DNA of 60,000 nt from NCBI GenBank assembly GCA_903813345.2, contig CAIIXF020000006.1, positions 34,884,436 to 34,944,435 of the forward strand, read 5' to 3'. Positions 36,701-48,700 of this stretch are shown piece after piece; within the stretch, counting starts at the first letter, position 1; every line of letters begins with the position of its first letter. The stretch is from Owenia fusiformis. Its lineage: Eukaryota > Annelida > Polychaeta > Sabellida > Oweniidae. A model generated the notes under the pieces. The model was not told the origin of the DNA. It saw only the letters and a program-made list of their open reading frames with translations, and did not search any database. Both the position numbers and the translations under genes were made by a program.

Positions 36701-39700
36701 CTAGAAACTAAAGCTAGAAAACGATCACAACACTAAAGTCCCATCCAGCAAACATCAGATCACTACACAAGCTCTGCCATTCACCGAGACCGGATACTAG
36801 TCCACGGTATGAAATTTCTAGGACGTCTAATTAAGGAGTTGGTGGCACCATATCTGCATAATGATATTTGAGCTTATATTTAGATACCTACATGTGTCCC
36901 GCGTTTTATTTTTGTATAGCTGTGATAAATACGGCGGGCTTTTAGGCAGAATAATGCATGTCATTATCAGGGGTCAAAAAACGTGTAAAACGTTTTTTTG
37001 TATTTTTTTATAATTTAAAGTACAAACATTAAAAGAAAATCACATGAAAATATTTTCAATATATACATCAAGTTTCTTGGCTATAATTTTGCGGTATGTG
37101 TTCCTTGAAATACCTTATATATAAAAAATCAAGGTTTCAACATTTTATGTCGTTTTGGAGATATTGTTGCAGCAATCAATATATTGGCACCTTTATTACC
37201 TGTGAATAACATATGGTTATAATATGTCAGTTTTTTACTAAATTAGTTGTAATACATTTTGAGATATGGACAGCCGTATTCAGGGGTCAATTGCCAATAA
37301 AGGGAGACTTTTTGTTCTTCCTTGTCTAATACCGTCTGCGATTGAAAATTGTTGCATATGGTTGAACATAAATTGGTTGCTTATATAAGGACCATATCTT
37401 CAACATTTGACTACATGGATCTTTGAGAAATGTCGGCAATAATGTAAAAATGAATCGATGTGATGCATCGCAGTGACAAATATAATTGTTGTTATATTAT
37501 ACTGTTTGTTACACATTAATAAAAAATCAGAATTCTGAAGTAACAAAACATGAACGCACAAGTGGAAATGGAAAAGGCACAGCAACAAATGGAATGTGTT
37601 CAAGAGTATACTAATATAAGGGAATATCAAAGCGTTAACATGCAAAATGCCAACGCATATTCGTTACATACACCGAACGCCGAATATGTACTGTCAATGG
37701 ACTTTATGTTGGAAACTATAACAATATGTCATACCACTCTTGGTGGTGACATAAGAAACACTAGCAATCCCAAAGTCAAACGTCTATCAACCCCTCCCGA
37801 CCCACGAGCTAAGTATAAACATCATTCCCAGACCATTACACCAAGTAGCACCTCATTATACTCGAGTCATTACAACACAAATTGAATAAAAATACAAATT
37901 GTGAGCCAATACTCATAACAATACTAATAGTATATTAGATATACAATATTTAGAATTTGGTCTTAATGCTTTGAGATAGATATTATAATTCGTTTAACGT
38001 TTAAAAGGGTCAGCATCCCTCTGCAAACCTAAAGCCTTCAGTTTTAGCAATTTAATTGACAATGCCTAAAATAATCCCCACATCCTTCAGCATCTCGAGT
38101 ACATAAACTTAAACGGTCGCAAAATCCAGAAATTATTTTACAAAAAGGAACACTGTTCATTAAACAAAACAGAATACCTCAAATAAAAATCAGTGACTTT
38201 CGCATTTGGATTCACTCGCATAAACCAATCCTCTCATGAAAGCTCTTATATAGAACTAATAATTCGTTTATAAATCACAGGTAATATTGCCTAACATAAT
38301 GCATTCGCAAAAAAGTAACATCTCACATGAAAAATCAAAAACATAATAGCCTCATGAATATACTCACAAACACGAATACCTCACATATAAATCGTAACTG
38401 ATATAACAACTTCTTCAGTATAGTATATTCCTCGCTCATTATGTGGTACTGTATAAAATGCACTCAAAAAACCTGATACTTCACATCACGCGGTACTAAC
38501 TTCGACCGTTAATTTGAATTTTTGACCTACCAGGTGCTTGAAAATCAAGGATTGCGAGTCTCATACTGCACCGTTTTTCTTCAAACTTATACCATTAAAA
38601 GAAAAACAAAATTGCCTTTCTGTCGGTGCATTACTTGATTGTAAAGAGTCCCTCGTTCACGCAGCGTTTTGGTCCCCAGCTGTCGGAAGGCCTTCTTACA
38701 GCTGGGGACCAAAATGCCGCTAGAAATAGGGTCTCTTATTAGGAGAATAATGTACCATCAGAAAGGGATTTTTGTTATGCTTTGAATGGAACAAGTTTGA
38801 AGAAAAACGGTGCAGAATGAGACTCATAATCCTTGATTTTCAAACATCCGGTAGGTCAAAAATTCAAATTAACGGTCGAAGTTAGGACCGCGTGCACATA
38901 AAAACTTGGATTAATCAAACGTTATAGGATGCGCCTCACATAAAATAAACAATATAGCATCACAGAGTGCACTATTTGAAAGGAATACCTTTTATAAAAT
39001 TTCAAATATTATCACTACTACCCACCTAGCTACACAGACGTATCGTCGGTGTATCATGGCTGAACTACTTCCGGGATTCGAATTTGGTAAGATATTTTTA
39101 TTTCTCGATTTACATCTACTTATAAGTCACGATGTGGATTATAATTTGGCTCGAAGTTATGGGAGATAATCTAGTTTGAGAATGTTTCGATGGTTTTAGG
39201 TTTGGTATGTTAACGAAGACACATTTCACATATTTAGTCCCTCACTTTTGTTACACTGACGACCGGCATTAATATTGCCAATATTACACTGATATTGGTC
39301 GTTCGTCAGTGTAACAAAAGCGAGGGACTAAATACCTGAATTGTGCCTTTGTTAACATATAAAACCTAAAACCATCGACACATTCTCAAACAAGACTATC
39401 TTCCTTAACTTCGAGGCAAATTATTATCTACAACGTGACTTATAAGTAGGTGTAAATCGGGAAATAAAAAAATCTTACCGAAACCTAGTCCCGGAAGTAG
39501 TTCCGCCATGATACACTGACGATACGTCTGTGTAACTAGGTGGGTAGCAGTGATTATACAGAATATAGAATGAAGTTAAAAGAAACTTGTACTCCCCTAA
39601 AATAAAGTGTATGGATAGTACTCACAATTAGCAACGATCCAGGGACAATGACTACCACTCCACATAAAACATTAACAATGATATTGAACTTCTTCACTAC

Positions 39701-42700
39701 TTCTTCAGCATAGAATTTACTCAGAAATGAGTAATACATGTTATTCAGGTATAAATTAAATTACCTCCTTCATATGTGACATATAATTTCACCCAGAAAC
39801 TAGTTTTTCTAGCAATACCCGATATAAAGACAAAAGAGATATAGCCTGGGAGTAGCCATTTTATCCCAAATTCTATCCAAAATGTCATGAATATGTACGC
39901 ACGAGTGCCAAATGCGAAAGACCAAAAATGACAAAGCATAGCAGGAAAATGAAATGTCTAAGATCTCATTGCCAAATGGAAAGAAAATCCAACTATCTCA
40001 ATTCAATATACAACGTGAAAGGAAAATGTATCTTTCAACACTCACAACAATTCGTAAAAGTGCAATTCGCATGGCTTTGGCGACATAGAGTTTGTGCACA
40101 AATGAATAATGCCTGATTTGATAAAAAGTTACAAATTATAAAATGAAGTATGGCTTCCTAAAACTCGAATGGAAAGATCGGAAACGAGAGATGTTTAGTT
40201 GGATTGCTGAAAAAATTGAGAGAACCGGTGTGAAAGAAATTATGGTCCCCTGGGGATTATGGTCCCCTTTCCAAACGGCCCTTACTGGCCCTGATTGTGT
40301 ATAAAATAATAAGGGAAAGAGTTGTGATTAGGTCACTATATAAATCAATGGAGAGTAGGACCATAATTTGATAGGACCTCCTACCCTTTTACACCGGTCT
40401 TACAAAAAATGATTCGATGTCGTCTTTAAATATCGGAGGCTCGTCTGAAAGATTGGATGTGTGCAACACTATAAATTTCTCCCAATTCCAATCGGGACTT
40501 TGCACGCGATGGGTGAGTTGATATGATTGATAGGGTCACACCTTGGAACAACGATACATATCGTGAACACAGATGATAAAATATAGATAGTCAATGAAAT
40601 AAAATATAAATGAGTACCTTTAATTTCGTATAATTCACAATCTCGCCCTGCTGAATGAAATCGTCTCTAACGGTGTCACTCATCCATCACGAAGGTTGGT
40701 TTCTGGTTCTTATTAATGACAGTATGGCTCTCACTTATAAATTTACATTTAGAATAGAACGAACATTTGTCAAGTTATGATCGAAACAAAAACTAAATCT
40801 TGTCTTCGCAAGGGACAGTTCAAAAAACTAAATTACTATCTTGAATTTCACAAATCTTGCTCTACTGCATCAAATCGTCCTGTATATAGTCACTCGTCAA
40901 CCACGAAAGTTGATTTCCGGTTTCTTAATAAATCATTCTAGCGTTCTCATTTATAAAACAATCGATAATTAAAACTGAAATATATTATAATGCATTCAAT
41001 GTTTACTTTCTTACAACATTCCATGGTTATTTTATTGTGGGAGCACAGCATTGTGACACTATGATATTTGCGACGCATTTGACTGCGCCTTCTTTATTCC
41101 TCGATGCAAATCATCTAGTTTAAAAATGTAAACATTCCAATACTAAAATTAGATTAATTATTTAATTGATTCATCCTTTATATTTTTATTTGATTACGTT
41201 TTGAATATCATTAACAATAATCCGTTGTTTGACCCCTGAAAACGCAAGAAATATTTCCGTGAATATATTGTTTCTATAAGTACAAAACTAATATGTTACT
41301 AATTATAGATTTTCTGAATATTTCGCATAATTTGGTCACATCTGCTCTGTCTTATTTTTTTCTAAATAATAAAACGTTGAAAAGTACCCTAGTGCAATGC
41401 ACTAATTGAAAAATGACATTTACGTTAAAATAGTATTATATTTCTATGTAATCCTAATCCTTTAAATTATATATAAGTTTCGATTTACAATTTGAGTCTC
41501 ATAAAATGCACAAAAATGCTCATGAAAAGTTTCACGTTTTTTGACCTCTTGTGATGACAGACATAATGCGACCCGAAAGCCTTAATATTTTTTACCAAAT
41601 GGCATTTTAAAAGCATAAGGACATATGCCCCTCCCTAAATATCGGTTCAAATGTCGTTATGCATATATGGTGCCACGGATTTGTAATATCTATGAGCCAT
41701 ACCATGGACTATACCTCTTTTAGATCCAGATTTGACAGATCTCTTCCCTCTGTATGTCGAGATTGGCATTAAGCTATGGGAGCTCTCTACACACATAGGT
41801 GAATCTACAACTGAATAATGTTTACAACAAAATATGTGTATATTGAATACATTGTGGTAAATGTAAATTATCAAAACAACATTGGAATCAAGGTTATGAT
41901 GACATATGTTTAAATGTAGTATAAATATCGTCAATATTTGGCGATAAATGATTGAGACTCGAGCTGCTCGAAGAATAATTATATGCGGTAAAAACTGTTC
42001 ATAAATTAAATATCACTAGTTTCTGTGTATATTATATAATTAAATATGAAAACTTTGGGATGATATTGACAGTAAAATGATTAACTTCAAATCTTTAAGA
42101 ACATTATTTATGTTTATTTCTTAGATAATACAGAACACTACACTGCCATCTTTCTTTGCCCCAATATCTAAGATGATAACATAAATTAGTTACCTTCAGG
42201 ACTCCACTGTCCATCTACACATGTTGCAGCCCCGGGCCCTATTAACTTATAGCCGCGGTCACATTGGAACTCTATCTGCTCATTGTGACCTACTTTCCTT
42301 GCGTAGGACCTATACTCGTATTTTCCTATTACTCCCACCAGAAGCACTTTGCAGTGAGGAATACCGCCAACCCATGGACAATACACTACCAATGAAATCG
42401 AACCATGATGATAAAATTGATTATATCTAAGCAAGCGATGGTTCATTGGTAATATTTGCTACAGCTTTATGTGTGAGCCCGTGCGGTTGGGGTGTACCCA
42501 AAAATAGGGTCGAATACATAACTTTTCAGACATCCGATAACTCAAGTATTTCAGTGATTTTGTAAAGAGCAATATGCAATATATTTGTATTGACGTTAAG
42601 CGGACCAATCAGAATGCAAGAATTTACACTACGATGGAATAAGCTAAAATATCATCACCCTTACATGGCTCGCAATATGGCATTCTCCCCATGGGTTTCC

Positions 42701-45700
42701 ATTTTCCATATGAACACTGCATGTATTTGTTTTCTTTCAGTTCGTATCCCGTGTCGCATTTGTACTTCGCCCTTGCGCCGTGACGAGTACTGTAGTACCG
42801 TGGGATACCATTGGTTATGGAAGGCGGTCTGTCCCGACAGGGCGCTATAAATAGACTATAATTATGGACTCGGGCACGTGCACGAAAAGTCAGGAAAATA
42901 TATTTAAAAGAAAATTTCTAAAGGTAAAATGGGGAAAAAAATTACTGTTGAGGTCGACCTGCAGTCTCAGTTTACATTTCGAGATATAGCGTTAATAGTC
43001 AACCTCTGAATAGGTCAATAGCACTAATTGTATACTCTACCTGGCAAACATTTTAGGAGACCAATCCAGGTCCCATTGTAACACGTGGCTGGACCGTGGC
43101 GGCTGGGGATATGTGTTGTGTTCTTACATTTGAAGCTCACTGTTGTATTGTGATTTACCCAGAGGGCATGCCTCCCCAGTACTGTTCCATTTGCCATATC
43201 TGGAACCTCACATTGACCTAAAATGTCCATATTTGGATATAAACTAAAGTATGTTAATTTTGTCTACATGTATTCTTGCTGATCGAACACGTTTTACAAT
43301 AGTCTGGCAAACATTAGACTTCTTTTCCCCTCGAGTTTGATATTTTATTGTATTGCGTGCGCCATCTACACACAAAAAAAGAACTATTCCTGAACCCCTC
43401 TTTCACTGGTGATCCACTCGATTACGCTGGTTACCAAAACGAACCGTTTTGGTAACAAAATGTCGGAACGTCGAAGGCACGATTTTTCTTTTTTCCTTAT
43501 TTCACGCGTTGTAGGCAGAATCCCCACGACGTTTTTTCTCAGATCGTGCGTCAGTATCATTATGTTTTAGAAAATGTACATGTTTGCTAAAAAATAGCTC
43601 AGAAGACAACATAATCGTCGATTTACTTCCTCACTTAAGTTACATAAACGGTTTTTCGAAAAACAGTTAAGATCTGCACTTTTAAGCGAAACCGTTTATG
43701 TAACTTAAGTGAGGAAGTAAATCGACGATTCTGTTGTCTTCTGAACTATTTGTTCGCAAATATGTACATTTTCTTAAACATATGATACTGATACACGTTT
43801 GTGTTAAAAAATGTCGTGGGAATTCTGCCTACAACGTGTAAAATAAGGAAACGAGAAATATCGTACCTTCGATGTTCCGACATTTTGTTACCAAAACGAA
43901 CCTTTTTGGTAACCAGCGTAATCGAGTGGATCACCAGTGTCTTTGAGACGCAAAGGGTGGCAGGCATCAAATAAACGTAAAACGGTTATTAGGTTATTTT
44001 CTCCTCTTGAAACTACCACTTCTTCTCGAGTTTGATTTTATTGTATTGCATGCGCCACCTGTACACAAAAACAACAACTTCGTAGTATTAGTAAACAATA
44101 GAGGGTTTAAGCTTGTAATGTTTTTTTTACAACCAACGTAACCGTGAACGAGAAGTACATGAATCAGTATAGTAATTATGTGTAGAGCGCGCATGGTATT
44201 AATGCTCGCAAAGCGCTTTAGTCTACTACTAATTCACGTTAGTGTCAACGCGAACCATTACTGGGTAATTGATACGTATAGGTTTTCGTTTCTCTAATTA
44301 AACGATAACGTTATTTTTATATTATTGATCGATATTTTAAAAATAAATTTTTGGAATAGTCTAACTTTACCCCAACATTTTGGAGTTGGATTAGTCCAGT
44401 ATCCTCCCGAACTGATCTCTCCCTCTGGCACTTCACACTTAGTGGAGATTGATCTACCCTCAAACGTGGTTCTTCCGAGGCATCTGAAATCAGTCAGTAA
44501 TATGTTGATGAACCATGCTCTTAACCCCTTGAACAATACCCATATATTGCGATTTCGAGGGAACAGCTCACAATATTTTAAAAATTCATTTTCTTGGTAA
44601 AGTAATGATCCAGTAGTGAGGTAAATCAGGCCTGTAGCCATTAGCCAATATAAGTGTCCAAAAATAGGGAATATGTAACTGCCATGCGGGATTCACAATA
44701 TTCACAATATAAGGTTTCCAATAAATGTGTGTTGTCGCACCTGTTAAGAGCAGTTGGGTACCTGCCTATGCACTCAACTACAAATGAATGCAAGTTGTCG
44801 CATCTAGCTAGAGACCGAATGAATAAATAATACATATATTTATGGAAGGTTTTTGAATAGGGCAAACAGCAGGCCTCAAATGAGAGGAAAGAAATCAAAA
44901 GAATCATATCTGTATTCGATTTATTTCAAAACGAAAGTGGATTAGAAATAACAGAATAGAACCGAAATCAAGAGTTATTCCTCAACATGGAAATTACATA
45001 GGGATTTCAACAGTAAATCGAAAGTGAATGTGAATCGAAACCATGAGCAATTCCAAACCTGGAAATTACCAATAAACGGGCACGTTTGGGAAGTACTATC
45101 AAAATTTATAGAGGTGCCGGTATAAACGTATGATTGAAGAGCTTATTTAACACATGCATTCTTATAACAAACATCACTCGTACTGATAGAAATCCAGATC
45201 AAAAATGTCTCACCCCGAAGAATTTCACGCAAGGCTGACAATATTTGTGACAATTGTAGCAGGAGAAAAGAACATCATCAATCGATATCGACACCAACGT
45301 GCCGAATTAGAATACCATACAGCATACATTGAGGAATTTGTTGATGATATATGTTCGAGCTTTGGAGGATATAGCGATTTTGCCCAGGTAAAGACCCGTT
45401 TTTCCAGAGGAAGTTACTATGAGAGGACTAAGATAATTGAGCCCAATGAATACGATTATCTCCCAGTCTTGTCCCTCACCGACGATGTCGCCGTCGAGGT
45501 GTGCGATGTCGAAGAGGACTGTAAACTAGCCGGTCAAGGATATAAGCGCGTTAAAATTCTCCCAGGTCAACTTCAAAAACATTTCAAAAATTTACGTCGA
45601 AATGTGCTTTGTAAGCAAAACGATGGAGTATATTTAAAGACAGAGATCAGGTACAGTTTGGTTGAAGAATTAGATTCGTACCTCAAACGAAATCATTCTC

Positions 45701-48700
45701 AAAACTATCTAGGCAGGAAAAATCACAATGAAGACCCCGCCTACGAGATCGGACAATTCAGTCTACATGATTTGGTACATGGCCCAAGCGTATGCATACG
45801 AGTAGGAGGACCATTATGCACTACAGATATAGATCTTTGTTTCTGCATTCAAAAGAGCCCCGGATGTGTGTTGGTCCCGGCCTTTGTGTCGTCAGCAAAG
45901 TGTAACGTAGTTCTAAATGAGAATCATTGGACTGAATCCGTACTTCAGTTACAAAAAGAAACGGGTATAGAGCTTCCACTTTCTGACGGGCAGCACAAAC
46001 ATGTTTTCTTAACATTGAAATTCATCTCCCACCTTTACGACAAAATCTATTGGTTTCTCTTCGGCAGTTGTACCCCAGATGGTCTCATTTCCTCCTACGC
46101 ATATAAGCTCCTGATGCAGCACCACTCCCATCGCCAAAAGGGGCCCGACTATAACATCGGCAAGTGGTTAGAAGATATCGTCTACTTCATTTTCGGATTC
46201 ACCCGTAAAGAAGGCGATGGTCGTGACGTATTCAGGGCATACGGGCGTGGTGATGACGTTTACCTTCCAGATGTGCATTTCCACGAGAGGAAGGTCAAGG
46301 TCATTAATGGCGATGCCAACAAGGGGGAGCTTATTACGCTCTTGTGGATATACAAACACGTGGAGCACAACGACAATACAGTTTGGTGGAAAAGACTTCT
46401 TGATGACGACTTTCCGAACAATGTTGATAAACCTGTTCATAATGGACTTATAGAAACTGAATGTGTTGATAAAGACGGGCTAGACTCGTTGCTAAGATCA
46501 GTTGAATACGTGATGACGATTCGTTCAGGCAAACCCGAAAGACCTCCTGAATGCATATGGCGTCACATGAATGGCGCGATAACCCGCGTCATAATAGATG
46601 ACCAGAAACCTCTAGATATTTTTTAGTTAAGATATGCTGTCAAGTTGTGAAGTCGGCTAACATGTTAGAATAATCATCAATTTAGAGAGATTATTGCTAA
46701 AATAACGTAATCCTAATATCTTGGACCTCATATAAGATAACCTCTATATTCTACCTTCCGCAACTGCTGATGAGCACGAGACGGTACAAAGGGGAGTGAT
46801 ACAACGTCAGTTCTGCACTGTTTTCATTTATATATCGGTGTTTGTAGAGGTCAACTCACATTTTCACTTCTAGACCCTCTTGAAAATGAAGACCTTTCAG
46901 ATTATTGTCAATAATGTATCAAATCAATGTTTCTTGGAATAATGACACTCTTCAGCACATTACAATTCGACATTGATATTCCAAGTTTATACAAATGTAA
47001 ATGTGGAAATGTAAAATCCTAAAATAAAAAATAAAAAATAAATAAATGGAGAAGCACTCACTTAAAAATGATGACAGATTGGTAGGTAGTTTGGTGCCCT
47101 TCAAGGTAGCCGTTCCAAAGGGGGTCCGGGAGGCCGCAGTCAACCCCTGGAGAATTAAATATGGCATTGTACAAAAATAATATAGTGTGCGCCAAAACTC
47201 CCGAAAATCCCATAAACTGATGTTGAGGTAGGTTACTATGATCTGACCTATAGTCATTATAGATTGGTTCATTGACTATTCATTTTTACTTGTCTGCACT
47301 CAAAAAAGTGACACGAAGGGGCTAAACGGCTTGCCCCAAGGTGCAACCGTCAAAAAGATGAGTTTGACAAAAATCTTTTTTTTCAAATAATAGCAGCGAG
47401 TATATGAAATAGGAGGCAAATTTGATATGGATATGTATGATAGTCCATTTGGGTGTGGTCATTTTTATTAAAAACAATAATATTGAAGAATTATACATTT
47501 CTGACCTTAAAATGCCATTTTAATGCAAAAGTCGCGGTTGTTATTAATTATATTCCTATTTTGCCTATTCAATGTTTTCTATATATTACACTTACCATTA
47601 TATTCATTTTTGGCAAAGTAAACAATAATGGGGCTCACACAAGGATCCACTTTATTTACAACTTTTTCATATTTAGTGATGTTTTGAAAAATTACTACGT
47701 TTAACAGAAAATTATTTGTTAAATGTTAAACAAAATAATGATGATGTGTTTGTTTCGTTGTTTCAACTGAAAAATCATAATTCATTGCTCTTGATTTTAG
47801 AGCGGCGGGGCATATACCAGTCTGACCAATCTTCAATACAGTTGATCCTTGTGTGATCCCTACTATTATTTACTTTGCCAAAACCTAATATAATGGTTAT
47901 TCGGATATATGAAAATCATTTGATAGTCAAAATAAGAATAATATACAGGGTGGGCCAAAAAAAAGTTCACCCTTTTTCATTTTAATCTCATTTTTTTATT
48001 TTTGATGCAATCCCTTAAAAAACTGACATGTAGATAACTGAGACATTTCTAAACAAGGTCGATATATAACATTAGGTGTGTCTTTGGCTGTTTTGTTTTT
48101 AAAGTAAATGTTCAATATGTCCTCCTTGTTCCTGCACAACCAGTTTTAGTCTATGACGCCATTTATTTATTGCCGCGTTAATTGATTGTTGTGATTATTT
48201 TTCCCAACATAAAGTTATTCTTTGTTGGAGTTCTTGAACTGAATGGATGGGAACACTATGAACATGTTTTATCTAGTTCACCCCACACAAAATAATCCAT
48301 AACATTGAGATCAGGGCTATTTGGGGGCCATAAGTCAAGGGGGGATAAAATCAGGTGCATTGGCATGCAAGAACTCCATTGTTGCTTTAGATGTGTGCGA
48401 GGGAGCCCCATCTTGTTGGAATATGTAGTTTGGATTGATGCGATTCATATCCTTTAATAAGGACTTTTTTAGCACTCTGTCTATATAGTATGTAGAATTC
48501 ATTTTGGCTCCAGGTTGAACAAATGTTACTCTAGTTTTTCCCAACCATCAAATTATTATCAATATTGTGAACGTAAAAATGAGGAAAATTGGATAAAACC
48601 ATGGATTTTCAGTAACTTGTTGACCAACTCATCTATGGTAGTATCGGGTGTTTATAAGAGTACTTAATTGTTTAAAGAGGTGTTTATCATCAACTCTGAC

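Larger units (their letters stand above)
36937..41581. mobile_element. Putative 4.65-kb element with long diverged inverted ends
   Basis: 36937-37290 is an imperfect inverted copy of about 41215-41581; best blocks are GGCTTTTAGG / CCCGAAAGCC, 'ggtcaaaaaacgtg' and two internal 'tcaggggtcaa' copies in each arm. It sits between the two RGKRS linker exons. Inside are the TATA/poly(A)-bounded ORF 37550-37885, two foldback repeats, a CCGGTG MITE and membrane-protein-like frames at 39.6-40.1 kb. Element identity is uncertain given the divergence. Confidence 0.45.

Noticed and set aside
43746-43970. ORF resembling 3585-3794
   Set aside because: Both are the same arm of the palindromic MITE, not a conserved protein.
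46168-46453. ORFs inside the cGAS-like gene in other frames
   Set aside because: Shadows of the 473-codon ORF.
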